Below, one piece after another: positions 33,449 to 42,107 of a DNA stretch of 64,000 bases. Positions within the stretch are counted from its first letter, which is position 1. Every line of letters begins with the position of its first letter. A model generated the notes under the pieces. It had not been told where the DNA came from and did not search any database. It saw only the letters and a program-made list of their open reading frames with translations. The DNA lies in assembly GCF_000420785.1 (NCBI RefSeq), contig NZ_ATVP01000001.1, forward strand, positions 149,922 through 213,921. Direction: 5' to 3'. A program made the position numbers and the translations under genes. The DNA is from Streptococcus hyovaginalis DSM 12219 (lineage in GTDB: Bacteria; Bacillota; Bacilli; Lactobacillales; Streptococcaceae).

Positions 33449-33658
33449 ATGCTAAATATATCATCTTATCGCTCTGATCAAGGGAATCCTGAAATGAAAG
33501 AATACGCTTCAGCAGATCATTTTGTAACGGCACAATTAAGGGAAGTTCCAGACTTACAAGATTTTTACAAAATCATCTCAGTTTCATTGGAAGGAAAGGA
33601 CTTATCGGATTTTCAGGACAAGACGATTGGCCAACTGTTTGACTATTTGAATCGCTAG
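33449..33658 (+). CDS. Small hypothetical protein between VOC and esterase genes
   Basis: A 69-residue frame beginning one base after the VOC stop. The second half (ADHFVTAQLREVPDLQDFYK then ISVSLEGKDLSDF) is balanced and helical and looks coding; the first 15 residues are less convincing, and ATG 33494 (MKEYASADHF) is an alternative start. No family recognised. Tight spacing to both neighbours (1 and 15 bp) supports an operon with them. Confidence 0.5.
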   Translation: MLNISSYRSDQGNPEMKEYASADHFVTAQLREVPDLQDFYKIISVSLEGKDLSDFQDKTIGQLFDYLNR

Positions 33659-33673
33659 GTTGGTGAGAGGATC

Positions 33674-34297
33674 ATGAATCATCTATTTTATAAAGGAGAC
33701 TTGGACCAACCGACCTTGATCTTGTTGCACGGTACTGGTGGTGACGAGACGAGTATGCTCTCAATTGCAAAACGGCTTAATCCTCATGCCAGTGTATTAA
33801 GCCTGCGTGGTGATGTTAACGAAAATGGAGCCCTGCGTTTCTTTCAACGGCTGTCTGAAGGGCAATATGATGTTGTTGACTTGGAGAAACGCCGCGAACG
33901 ATTACGAATATTTTTAGAGGAAGCAGCGCAAAGTTATCAATTTAAGCTTGATGAGGCAGTATTAGTTGGTTTTTCAAATGGGGCTAATATGGCTATTGCT
34001 CTGCTTTTAGAGGATGATTCTCTCTTGCAGATCGGTGTGCTCATGGCTCCCATGTATCCCATTGATACAAGTCATTTAAGGCAGAAGAAAGCTAAGACGC
34101 GCGTCTTTTTATCACTGGGGTCGGCAGATCCGATTGTTCCACTGGATGAAAGTTATAAGGTAATCAGTGAATTTGAAAAACGTGATGCTTTACTTCAGGT
34201 TTACTGGGTGAGAGGTCATGAAGTCACTGCTGCAATTCTAGAAGCAGCTAAAAAATGGTTAGCAAGTCAAATGTTAGTAATGAGATCTGACGGTTAG
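33674..34297 (+). CDS. Carboxylesterase/phospholipase-like alpha/beta hydrolase
   Basis: A 207-residue serine hydrolase. ILLHGTGGDETSML near residues 16-29 is the oxyanion-hole region, VLVGFSNGANMAIALL near 97-112 holds the nucleophile Ser, GSADPIVPLDES carries the Asp, and RGHEVT near 181-186 the His. This is the family of MhqD-type esterases that accompany VOC dioxygenases. GAGAGG precedes the ATG. The final residues before TAG run in the same frame into a surface-protein remnant, so the C terminus may be slightly altered. Confidence 0.87.
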   Translation: MNHLFYKGDLDQPTLILLHGTGGDETSMLSIAKRLNPHASVLSLRGDVNENGALRFFQRLSEGQYDVVDLEKRRERLRIFLEEAAQSYQFKLDEAVLVGFSNGANMAIALLLEDDSLLQIGVLMAPMYPIDTSHLRQKKAKTRVFLSLGSADPIVPLDESYKVISEFEKRDALLQVYWVRGHEVTAAILEAAKKWLASQMLVMRSDG

Positions 34298-34603
34298 AAG
34301 ACAGAGGAAGAGTTGGTAACAGACAAGGGTGAGCCAACCTATGCGGCCCCAGTGCCAGCACTTGGTCTAGCAGCGGTATTAGAGCAGCTTGGTTATGACA
34401 GACCAGTTCCAACCAAGGTTGTTAAGAACCTAGCTAGTCCAGAAGTCAAGCTGGGTCAACGTAAAGCTGCAGCTCAGGCTGAAAACAGCTATCCAGCTGC
34501 CTTACCAAACACGGGTGATGCTTCAGCAGTTGCCTTTGTGGTAACAGGCTTAGCCATGAGCTTACTCGGTTTTGGATTAGGTATGAGAAACCGTGAGGAT
34601 TAG
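34298..34603 (+). pseudogene. 3' remnant of an LPXTG surface protein
   Basis: The frame directly after the esterase stop reads KTEEELVTDKGEPTYAAPV, then ends with the sorting signal LPNTG near residue 78 of the fragment, a hydrophobic helix (AVAFVVTGLAMSLLGFGLG) and the charged tail MRNRED. That is a complete sortase-A anchor, but there is no signal peptide, start with a ribosome site, or exposed domain. A TTG at 34313 is the only possible start. It is the tail of a wall protein whose 5' part was deleted. Confidence 0.75.
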
Positions 34604-35141
34604 AACGGAGTTCTCCTAATCCCATAATCCCCTGCTTATTGATGAACTGCACCCCAAAAGTTAGACAGAAAATCTAACAAATGGGGTGCTTTTCTTTTTT
34701 TGTTTTTATAGTATAATGAATAAGATTATTGGATGAGGAAGTGCTAGAAGCATCCATCACTAGATCTTAGTCTGGGAAGTTTCTTCATGACTCTAAAGGA
34801 AGACTTACAATTAGGGATAACCCTGCACCTGATTAGTAAAATATGAGAAGATATGCGTATTTATAAAGTAAATACGGACTCTTAGAAATAGTTGACTATT
34901 CCCAAAATGTGCCTAACGAATGTTTCTCAGAGATAGTGCTCTATCTTATCAATAGGTAAAGTCGGGTACGAATGATTGGGAAAGCTGATGTTTAGCGAGA
35001 TCTCTCCAGAAATCTTAGAAGCTAAGAAAGCATGTCCTACCTAACTGAGGCTAAGAGACGTAGTCTCGATTTGATGAAAGTGCCCATGCTAACTCATCAC
35101 TCAGCTAACATAAAGTTAATACCTAAAGAAAGGACCTAACC
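34604..35141. other. Intergenic region with an IS-end-like sequence
   Basis: TGAACTGCACCCCAAAAGTT at about 34643-34662 resembles the terminal inverted repeat of streptococcal IS3-family elements, without a transposase. A TATAAT occurs near 34709. The rest shows only short inverted repeats, such as one around 34856-34876, and no gene. Confidence 0.45.
34649..34697 (+). terminator. Hairpin with T run derived from an IS end
   Basis: GCACCCC (34649-34655) pairs with GGGGTGC (34683-34689), with an inner GTTAGA/TCTAAC stem, then TTTTCTTTTTTT. Confidence 0.65.
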
Positions 35142-35840
35142 GTGTCTTACCAATTTCTACTTTTCGACCTTGATCACACCTTGCTGGATTTTGCATCTGA
35201 TGAAGAATCGGCGCTAACCACCTTACTAGTAGAAGCAGGTGTTAGTAATATAGCAGCCTATAAAGCGTACTACATCCCGATGAATCAAGCCTTGTGGCAA
35301 GATCTGTCAGCAGGCTTAATCACTAAAAAAGAACTGATTGACACTCGTTTTGCGAAACTTTTTGCCCACTTCGGTCAGGAAGTTGACGGCCAGGATATGG
35401 CTGAGCGTTACCAGCATTTTTTGAGCCAAGAGGGGCATGTTTTTCCAGGTGTTCGTGACTTTTTGCAAACTCTTCGCGAGCAGGGATATCATCTTTTTGG
35501 CGCCACAAATGGAGTGACTTATATCCAAAAAGGGCGTCTAGCCCAATCACAACTAGTATCTTTCTTCGACCATGTCTTTATTTCAGATGAGTTAGGCGCC
35601 CATAAACCTGAAAAAGCCTTTTTTGCGCATATTGCCAATACCATTCCAGGATTTGAAGCTCAGAAAGCGCTGATGATTGGGGATAGTCTACTGGCTGATA
35701 TTAAGGGTGGTCAAGACTCAGGGATTGATACCATCTGGTACAATCCTGAAAATCATGCCAACACAACCTCAGTTACACCGACCTATATTGCGCAAAATTA
35801 CCAAGATATTCTCGATATCATTCGTCGAGGGTCTTGCTAG
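35142..35840 (+). CDS. YjjG-type noncanonical pyrimidine nucleotidase (HAD)
   Basis: A 232-residue HAD phosphatase. Motif I is FLLFDLDHTLLDF near residues 5-17 with the nucleophile Asp, motif II FGATNGV near 117-123, the lysine in LGAHKPEKAFF near 151-161, and motif IV MIGDSLLADIKGG near 178-190. The HD in DLDHTLLDF is typical of YjjG, which hydrolyses damaged or noncanonical nucleoside 5'-monophosphates. Start is GTG 35142 after AAAGGA. It stands alone. Confidence 0.87.
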   Translation: MSYQFLLFDLDHTLLDFASDEESALTTLLVEAGVSNIAAYKAYYIPMNQALWQDLSAGLITKKELIDTRFAKLFAHFGQEVDGQDMAERYQHFLSQEGHVFPGVRDFLQTLREQGYHLFGATNGVTYIQKGRLAQSQLVSFFDHVFISDELGAHKPEKAFFAHIANTIPGFEAQKALMIGDSLLADIKGGQDSGIDTIWYNPENHANTTSVTPTYIAQNYQDILDIIRRGSC

Positions 35841-35901
35841 AACTTATTTGAAATATTTGATGAAATAGTGAGCCTTTTTAAACAGCTTTTAGAAAATCTC
35901 A

Positions 35902-35910
35902 TGCTATAAT
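35902..35910 (+). promoter_or_regulatory. Extended -10 promoter for the small VOC gene
   Basis: TGC TATAAT at 35902-35910, followed by GGAGG at about 35931 and ATG 35942. Confidence 0.65.
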
Positions 35911-35941
35911 GAGACATCAAAAAATACTTTGGAGGAACACG

Positions 35942-36385
35942 ATGTTAAAAGCAATGGAAGCCTATTTGGTGACAGATGGTAATGGATTGGAAGCTATCGA
36001 TTTTTATAAGGAGGCTCTTGATGCTACAGTTGAACAAGTAAATCTTTATAAAGACTTTTTACCAGACTGCCCAGCAGAGTTGGAAAACTTTGTCATGAAC
36101 GCCCAGCTTCGCCTACCGAACGGCCAACGCTTTATGTTGTCAGACAATAACCCAGAAATGCCTTATACAGTTGGTGATAATATCACAGTTGCCTTGATTA
36201 CCGATGATGCTGAGACAGCCAAAGACTTCTATAACAAATTATCCGTTGATGCTAAAGCAATTGCCATGGAACTCCAAGAAGTGCCTTGGTCGCCTGCCTA
36301 TGGCAATCTAACAGATAAATTTGGTATCTCATGGCAGGTCAATGCCGAAGTTGCAGACTTTGGCCGAGATTATTACGCTGATTAA
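35942..36385 (+). CDS. VOC family protein (PhnB-like)
   Basis: A 147-residue single protein of the PhnB/YjdN kind in the VOC superfamily. EAYLVTDGNGLEAIDFYKEA near residues 5-24 and MNAQLRLPNGQRFMLSDNNP near 55-74 form the first half; PWSPAYGNLTDKFGISWQVN near 117-136 closes the second with the conserved GxxxDKFGxxW. Catalytic activity is not established for these proteins. ATG 35942 follows GGAGG by six bases. A terminator follows. Confidence 0.85.
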   Translation: MLKAMEAYLVTDGNGLEAIDFYKEALDATVEQVNLYKDFLPDCPAELENFVMNAQLRLPNGQRFMLSDNNPEMPYTVGDNITVALITDDAETAKDFYNKLSVDAKAIAMELQEVPWSPAYGNLTDKFGISWQVNAEVADFGRDYYAD

Positions 36386-36418
36386 GGTGAAACTGATTAC
36401 TATTAATCTAGTAAAGAC

Positions 36419-36447
36419 AAGAGTTGGTCATGTTGCCAACTCTTTTT
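36419..36447 (+). terminator. Intrinsic terminator after the small VOC gene
   Basis: AGAGTTGG and CCAACTCT form an 8- to 9-bp stem with an 8-nt loop, followed by TTTTT at 36443-36447. Confidence 0.85.
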
Positions 36448-36523
36448 GCGTGGCTATCATTTTGAATTGTCATAGCTTTCATATGCCAATGTTACCTTGC
36501 AATGTTAAGAAATGCCTCATTTT

Positions 36524-36532
36524 TGATATAAT
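36524..36532 (+). promoter_or_regulatory. Extended -10 promoter abutting uvrC
   Basis: TGA TATAAT ends six bases before the uvrC ATG, so the start point should be the A of ATG. Confidence 0.7.
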
Positions 36533-36538
36533 AAGCTT

Positions 36539-38326
36539 ATGAATCAACTGATTAAACATAAATTGGAGTTGCTTCCTAATAGCCCAGGGTGCTACCTCCA
36601 CAAAGACAAAACAGGAAAAATCATCTACGTTGGAAAAGCTAAAAATCTCCGGAATCGCGTCAGATCTTATTTTCGAGGCAGTCATGATACTAAAACGGAA
36701 ATGCTGGTATCGGAGATCGCTGATTTTGAATTCATTGTCACTGAGTCAAATGTTGAGGCCTTGCTTCTTGAGATCAATCTGATCCAAGAAAACATGCCCA
36801 AATATAACATCCGCTTAAAAGATGACAAATCTTATCCTTTCATCAAAATCACAAATGAAACCTATCCGCGATTGATCATTACCCGTCAGGTGAAAAAAGA
36901 TGGGGGCCTTTACTTCGGACCTTATCCAGATGTTTATGCCGCAAACGACATTAAGCGTCTTTTGGATCGCATGTTTCCCTTTAAAAAGTGTAAAAACCCT
37001 GCCAATAAAGTTTGCTTTTATTACCACATTGGTCAGTGTTACGCGCATACCGTCTGTCATACAGATAAGGGGTATTGGGACGGTCTGATTACTGATGTTA
37101 AAAACTTTTTGAATGGTCATGACGACAAGATGATTAAAGAGTTGAAAACCAAAATGCAGACCTTTTCAGACCGCTTAGAATTTGAAAAAGCAGCAGAATA
37201 CCGCGACCTCTTGACTGCTATTCAAACGCTTCGTACCAAGCAGCGTGTTATGAGCCAAGATATGCAGGATCGCGATATTTTTGGTTATTATACTGAAAAG
37301 GGCTGGATGTGTGTTCAGGTTTTCTTTGTGCGCCAGGGAAAACTCATCCAAAGAGATGTCAATCTGTTTCCTTATTATAATGAGCCAGAAGAGGATTTTT
37401 TGACTTATTTAGGACAGTTTTATCAAGAAACCAAGCATATCCTCCCCAAGGAAATTTTCATTCCATCAGCTATTGATGAAGAGCTGGTTAAAGCCATTGT
37501 TCCTAGCAAGGTAATTAAACCTCAGCGTGGCGAAAAGAAACAGCTGGTTAATTTAGCTATAAAAAACGCCCGTGTCAGCCTAGAGCAAAAATTCAGTCTC
37601 CTGGAAAAAGACCTACAAAAGACCCAAGGCGCTATCGAAAATCTAGGGAAATTGATGGGCATTCAGACACCAATTCGGATAGAAGCCTTTGATAATTCAA
37701 ACATTATGGGAACAAGTCCTGTCTCAGCCATGGTTGTTTTTGAAAATGGGAAACCCAACAAAAAGGAATACCGAAAATATAAAATCAAAACTGTTCAAGG
37801 TCCTGATGACTATGCGAGTATGCGAGAAGTTATTCGTCGCCGCTATGGGCGCGTGAAAAAGGAAAATCTCCCAGTACCCGATTTGATTATCATTGATGGT
37901 GGACAAGGACAGGTCAATAGTGCCAAAGCCGTCTTAAGAGATGAGTTGAATATGGTCATACCAGTGGCAGGTCTTCAAAAAAATGATCGTCACCAGACGC
38001 ATGAGTTATTATTCGGAGATCCCTTAGAGGTGATTGATCTGCCGAGAAATTCGGAAGCCTTTTTCCTTCTACATCGTATTCAAGACGAGGTGCACCGATT
38101 TGCGATCACCTTCCACCGACAAGTACGTAGTAAAAATTCATTCAGTTCACGATTAGATGGCATTCAGGGATTGGGTCCCAAGCGCAAGCAGTTATTACTG
38201 AAAGCGTTTAAATCCATCACTAAGATTCAAGAAGCAAGCATTGCTGACATGACGTCGCTAGGTCTGCCTGAAAAGGTAGCACAAACTGTGAAAGAGGCTC
38301 TACAGGAAACAAAAGAAACGAAATAG
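36539..38326 (+). CDS. uvrC: Excinuclease ABC subunit C
   Basis: UvrC makes both incisions in nucleotide excision repair. The 595-residue protein has the GIY-YIG nuclease ([20 protein letters not shown] near residues 14-33), the UVR segment around [17 protein letters not shown] near 212-228, an RNase H-like domain with [18 protein letters not shown] near 384-401 and [10 protein letters not shown] near 448-457, and a C-terminal helix-hairpin-helix ([16 protein letters not shown]). No Shine-Dalgarno precedes the ATG, and the -10 lies six bases away, implying a leaderless mRNA. It is monocistronic, in front of the capsule locus. Confidence 0.97.
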   Translation: MNQLIKHKLELLPNSPGCYLHKDKTGKIIYVGKAKNLRNRVRSYFRGSHDTKTEMLVSEIADFEFIVTESNVEALLLEINLIQENMPKYNIRLKDDKSYPFIKITNETYPRLIITRQVKKDGGLYFGPYPDVYAANDIKRLLDRMFPFKKCKNPANKVCFYYHIGQCYAHTVCHTDKGYWDGLITDVKNFLNGHDDKMIKELKTKMQTFSDRLEFEKAAEYRDLLTAIQTLRTKQRVMSQDMQDRDIFGYYTEKGWMCVQVFFVRQGKLIQRDVNLFPYYNEPEEDFLTYLGQFYQETKHILPKEIFIPSAIDEELVKAIVPSKVIKPQRGEKKQLVNLAIKNARVSLEQKFSLLEKDLQKTQGAIENLGKLMGIQTPIRIEAFDNSNIMGTSPVSAMVVFENGKPNKKEYRKYKIKTVQGPDDYASMREVIRRRYGRVKKENLPVPDLIIIDGGQGQVNSAKAVLRDELNMVIPVAGLQKNDRHQTHELLFGDPLEVIDLPRNSEAFFLLHRIQDEVHRFAITFHRQVRSKNSFSSRLDGIQGLGPKRKQLLLKAFKSITKIQEASIADMTSLGLPEKVAQTVKEALQETKETK

Positions 38327-38380
38327 CGGCAAATCTAATGTGGTTTATTGGGCCTAAACAGGCCAAGGAAAAAACTATGA

Positions 38381-38409
38381 TTGTTGAATGTAATAAAATA
38401 CAGTATAAT
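38381..38409 (+). promoter_or_regulatory. Capsule operon promoter
   Basis: TTGTTG (38381-38386), a 17-bp spacer and a perfect TATAAT (38404-38409). The start near 38416 leaves a leader of about 23 nt with GGAG before cpsA. Confidence 0.75.
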
Positions 38410-38438
38410 AGAGAATAGCAAAATTGGAGAAAAGAGTT

Positions 38439-39905
38439 ATGCCAAAACATCGTAGATCTAAACCGAGTCGATCGCATTCGACTAAAAATGTATGGGCAAT
38501 CGTTAATAGCTGTTTAATTGCCCTGTTTATCTTGTTAGCGGGACTGACGTCCTATCTCTTGTTAGCTAACAATATTTTAAATGTCAATGGCTTGAATTGG
38601 ATTGTCATCGCCTTGTTTATAGGAGTCACTTTATTAGCTATCGTCTTGACAGCGACAAAAAAATTGCAGCGACTAACTTGTTTAATATTACTAGTTGCGT
38701 CCGTATTTGTGGGTGTATTTTTATTTGCCACAAAATCGACAATTGATGCGACCAAACGGATGAATGAATCTTCCTTCTATTCAGAAGTTGAGATGTCTGT
38801 AGTTGTCAACAAGGACAGCGCGATTAATAACATTAAAGAAGTAGACAAACTCTTAGCGCCTGTTGATAGTGATCAAGAAAATATTCAAGGTTTGCTGACC
38901 AATATCAAGTCAAACGAAGGTATTGATCTTACGACTGAAAAGGTGGATTCTTACCAGTCAGCATTCGATACAATTTCATCTGATAGTAATCAAGCTATGG
39001 TCTTAAATAGCGGCTTTGTCTCCTTATTGGAGCAGCCAGGTGAGTCACTGAAAGATCGTGTCAAAACAATTTATACTTACACTGTACGAAAAGAAACCAA
39101 AACAAATTCTAAAACAGCAAACGCCGATGTGTTCAATATTTACGTCAGTGGAATTGACACTTATGGACCGATTAGCTCAGTCTCTCGTTCAGACGTGAAT
39201 ATCATCATGACGGTAAACCTCAAGACCAACAAAGTCTTACTAACAACGACACCTAGGGATTCTTACGTTAAGATCCCAGATGGTGGAGCAGACCAGTACG
39301 ATAAGCTCACCCATGCAGGTATTTATGGCGTTGAGACCTCTGAAAAGACCCTTGAAAATCTATACGGTATTCCGATTGACTATTATGCGCGGATCAACTT
39401 CACCTCATTCTTAAAATTAATTGACCTCCTTGGTGGTGTCGAAGTGGTCAACGACCAAGCTTTTACAAGTAAGCACGGAAATTATGATTTTCCAGTTGGT
39501 AAAGTGACATTAGATTCTGAAAGAGCTTTGGCCTTTGTCCGTGAGCGTTATAGTCTTGATGGTGGTGATAACGACCGTGGTAAAAACCAAGAAAAAGTTA
39601 TTACCGCTATTATCAATAAAATGGCCAGCCTTCGAACAATTACCAACTTCTCAAGTGTTTTGAATGGTCTGGGGGATTCGATTCAAACCAATATGCCAAC
39701 GTCTACACTGATGACCATTGCAAATAAGCAAGTCGCTTCGGGTGGTCGCTATACTGTTGAATCACAGGATGTCAAAGGGACAGGTTCCACTGGTCAGTTG
39801 AAGTCTTACGCTATGCCAGGATCAAGTTTGTATATGTATTCCTTGGATGAGGCTAGTGTCTCCGAGGCTAAAGCAGCTATCCAGTCTGTCATGGAGGGAA
39901 ATTAG
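38439..39905 (+). CDS. cpsA: LytR-CpsA-Psr family protein, capsule attachment/regulation
   Basis: CpsA is the first gene of streptococcal capsule operons. LCP proteins transfer lipid-linked polymers to the wall. The 488-residue protein has a basic N terminus, three hydrophobic helices within the first 105 residues, a DNA_PPF-like accessory part, and the LCP domain from about 225: VSRSDVNIIMTVNLKTNKVL, TTPRDSYVKIP with the pyrophosphate-binding Arg, and VRERYSLDGGDNDRGKNQEK near 365-384. ATG 38439 is preceded by GGAGAAAA; an in-frame TTG at 38424 is the G of that site. It leads the operon. Confidence 0.93.
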   Translation: MPKHRRSKPSRSHSTKNVWAIVNSCLIALFILLAGLTSYLLLANNILNVNGLNWIVIALFIGVTLLAIVLTATKKLQRLTCLILLVASVFVGVFLFATKSTIDATKRMNESSFYSEVEMSVVVNKDSAINNIKEVDKLLAPVDSDQENIQGLLTNIKSNEGIDLTTEKVDSYQSAFDTISSDSNQAMVLNSGFVSLLEQPGESLKDRVKTIYTYTVRKETKTNSKTANADVFNIYVSGIDTYGPISSVSRSDVNIIMTVNLKTNKVLLTTTPRDSYVKIPDGGADQYDKLTHAGIYGVETSEKTLENLYGIPIDYYARINFTSFLKLIDLLGGVEVVNDQAFTSKHGNYDFPVGKVTLDSERALAFVRERYSLDGGDNDRGKNQEKVITAIINKMASLRTITNFSSVLNGLGDSIQTNMPTSTLMTIANKQVASGGRYTVESQDVKGTGSTGQLKSYAMPGSSLYMYSLDEASVSEAKAAIQSVMEGN

Positions 39906-39906
39906 T

Positions 39907-40629
39907 GTGATTGACTTACATTCGCATATTATTTATGAGGTTGATGATGGTCCCAAAACCTTAGATGAGAGTATCGCCTTGATCAAAGAAAGCTATTCTC
40001 AGGGCGTTAGGACGATTGTAGCAACCTCACACCGCCGCAAAGGAATGTTTGAAACACCTGAAAAGCTGATCATGCAAAATTTCTTACGTGTAAAAGAAGT
40101 TGCAGAAGCAACGTTTCCTGACTTAGAATTATTGTATGGTGGTGAGCTTTATTATTCATCGGATTTAATCAAGAAACTGGAACAGCATCGCGTTCCAAGT
40201 TATAACGAAAGACGCGTTATTTTGCTAGAATTTAGCATGGCGACACCTTGGAAAGACATTCAGACTGGGGTTTCTCAAGTGCTTATGTTGGGATTGACAC
40301 CTGTTATTGCGCATATCGAGCGATACAATGCCCTAGAGTTTAATGAAGAACGCGTGAAAGAATTGCAAAATATGGGTTGCTATACGCAAGTTAATAGTAA
40401 TCATGTCCTAAAACCTCAATTGTTTGGGGATAAAGAAAAGATTTTTAAAAAACGCGGGATGTATTTCTTAGAAAAAGACCTCGTTGATGTTATCGCTAGT
40501 GACATGCATAACTTGACTAGTAGACCACCTTATATGCGAGAAGCCTACAAGGTTGTTACGGCAAAAAAAGGCGAAAGCAAAGCAAAAGCCCTATTTGAAA
40601 CAACACCAAAATCAATTATCGGTCGATAA
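39907..40629 (+). CDS. cpsB: Capsule tyrosine-protein phosphatase CpsB (Wzh)
   Basis: CpsB is the manganese-dependent PHP-type phosphatase that dephosphorylates the kinase CpsD and so tunes chain length. The 240-residue protein starts IDLHSHIIYEVDDGPKT with the metal HxH, and shows ATSHRRKGMF, GGELYYS, VIAHIERYNAL and ASDMHNLTSRPP in the family order. The start is GTG 39907 after GGAGGGAAA; the longer frame from 39847 lies in cpsA. It is separated from cpsA by one base. Confidence 0.93.
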   Translation: MIDLHSHIIYEVDDGPKTLDESIALIKESYSQGVRTIVATSHRRKGMFETPEKLIMQNFLRVKEVAEATFPDLELLYGGELYYSSDLIKKLEQHRVPSYNERRVILLEFSMATPWKDIQTGVSQVLMLGLTPVIAHIERYNALEFNEERVKELQNMGCYTQVNSNHVLKPQLFGDKEKIFKKRGMYFLEKDLVDVIASDMHNLTSRPPYMREAYKVVTAKKGESKAKALFETTPKSIIGR

Positions 40630-40644
40630 GACCTAGGAGAAGAA

Positions 40645-41328
40645 ATGGAAAAAGCAACTGTAGAAATTGATGTATTACAATTATTAAAGAAGCTGTGGAA
40701 CAGAAAGTTTTTGATCTTACTGATTTCAATGATTGGAGCAGTATTAGGAATGGTTGTCAGTGTTTTCTTGATTACACCTGAATACCGGTCAACAACGCGA
40801 CTTTATGTGATCAACCAAACGTCAGATGCCAATACCCCAACCGTGCAAGATATTCAAGCAGGTGGCTACTTGGTTAATGACTATAAAGAAATCATCACTT
40901 CAGAGGATGTTCTCAGCCAAGCTATTGAGAGAGAAGGCTTGACCATGACACCTGGCGAATTATCAGGAAAAATGTCAGTGGTTATTCCTACGGATACGCG
41001 TGTTATCTCTATCAATGTCATGGATGAAAATGCTAACAAAGCAAGTGAGATAGCTAATACTCTGCGGGAAGTAGCTGCTGAAAAGATCAAGGCGGTTACC
41101 AATGTTGAGGACGTCACCACACTAGAAGCTGCTAAGCCATCACCTTCACCTGCAACGCCTAATACGAAGCGCAATGTTGCCTTAGGTTTTATCGTCGGTT
41201 TCTTCCTATCAATTTTTAGTATTTTAGTAATAACTGTCTTAGATGATCGTGTAAAAGATGCTACTGATATTGAAGAACAATTAAAATTGCCGTTGTTAGG
41301 TATCGTTCCTGATTTGAAACGTTTATAA
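40645..41328 (+). CDS. cpsC: Capsule chain-length / kinase activator CpsC (Wzd)
   Basis: CpsC is the Wzz-type membrane adaptor that activates CpsD and controls capsule length. The 227-residue protein has a first membrane helix near residues 25-46, an extracellular part with the conserved RSTTRLYVINQ, and a Pro-rich motif (KPSPSPATPNTKRN) before the second helix near 175-198. The short cytoplasmic tail ends LPLLGIVPDLKRL. AGGAGAAG precedes the ATG. It lies in the standard order between cpsB and cpsD. Confidence 0.93.
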   Translation: MEKATVEIDVLQLLKKLWNRKFLILLISMIGAVLGMVVSVFLITPEYRSTTRLYVINQTSDANTPTVQDIQAGGYLVNDYKEIITSEDVLSQAIEREGLTMTPGELSGKMSVVIPTDTRVISINVMDENANKASEIANTLREVAAEKIKAVTNVEDVTTLEAAKPSPSPATPNTKRNVALGFIVGFFLSIFSILVITVLDDRVKDATDIEEQLKLPLLGIVPDLKRL

Positions 41329-41341
41329 GGAGAAAGAGATA

Positions 41342-42076
41342 ATGCCCAAATTAGAATTAAACAGTAGACGTTTAGTAGATATCGGCAAAACAGAAGAATA
41401 CTTTAATTCCATTCGTACTAACATTCAGTTTTCGGGAAGTGATTTAAAAACGATTGTGGTTTCTTCTGTTCAACCAGGAGAGGGGAAGTCAACAACCTCA
41501 ACCAGTTTAGCAGTTTCCTTTGCCAATGCTGGATTTAAAACCCTTCTTATCGATGCCGACGTGCGTAATTCCGTTATGACAGGAACCTTTATCGCTCATG
41601 AAAAATACCTTGGATTGACTAGTTACTTAACAGGTAATGCACGTATGAACGATGTTTTTTGTGAGACAGATGTTGACAATCTAATGGTTGTTCCATCTGG
41701 TCAGATGTCGCCAAATCCAACGTCCCTACTTCAAAACAAGTATTTCGCACAGTTATTACAAACTGCTAGAGATGTCTTTGATTATGTGATTATCGACTCA
41801 CCACCGATCGGTTTGGTTATTGACTCTGCTATCATTGCCAGTCAATCGGATGCCAGTCTCTTAGTAGTAGAAGCAGGCTCAGTCAAACGTCGTTTTGTGC
41901 AAAAAGCTGTTGAGCAACTGTCACAAAGTGGTAAACCGGTCTTGGGTGTCATTTTGAACAAAGTCGACACAACCAAAGATTCTTACGGTGCGTACGGAAA
42001 TTATGGCGCCTATGGGAATTATGGGAAAGAGCATAGAGGCAATAAGAGTGCGAGAACTCGCAAGTCTAAAAAATAA
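41342..42076 (+). CDS. cpsD: Capsule tyrosine autokinase CpsD (Wze)
   Basis: CpsD is the bacterial tyrosine kinase partner of CpsC. The 244-residue protein has Walker A VQPGEGKSTTSTSLA near residues 44-58, Walker A' LLIDADVRNSVM near 70-81, Walker B YVIIDSPPIG near 140-149, and a C-terminal tyrosine cluster, DSYGAYGNYGAYGNYGKE, which is the autophosphorylation tail. All elements needed for activity are present. AAGGAGAAAG precedes the ATG. Confidence 0.94.
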   Translation: MPKLELNSRRLVDIGKTEEYFNSIRTNIQFSGSDLKTIVVSSVQPGEGKSTTSTSLAVSFANAGFKTLLIDADVRNSVMTGTFIAHEKYLGLTSYLTGNARMNDVFCETDVDNLMVVPSGQMSPNPTSLLQNKYFAQLLQTARDVFDYVIIDSPPIGLVIDSAIIASQSDASLLVVEAGSVKRRFVQKAVEQLSQSGKPVLGVILNKVDTTKDSYGAYGNYGAYGNYGKEHRGNKSARTRKSKK

Positions 42077-42107
42077 GAAATAGATAGAGCTAGGAGAGTT
42101 TAGATAA

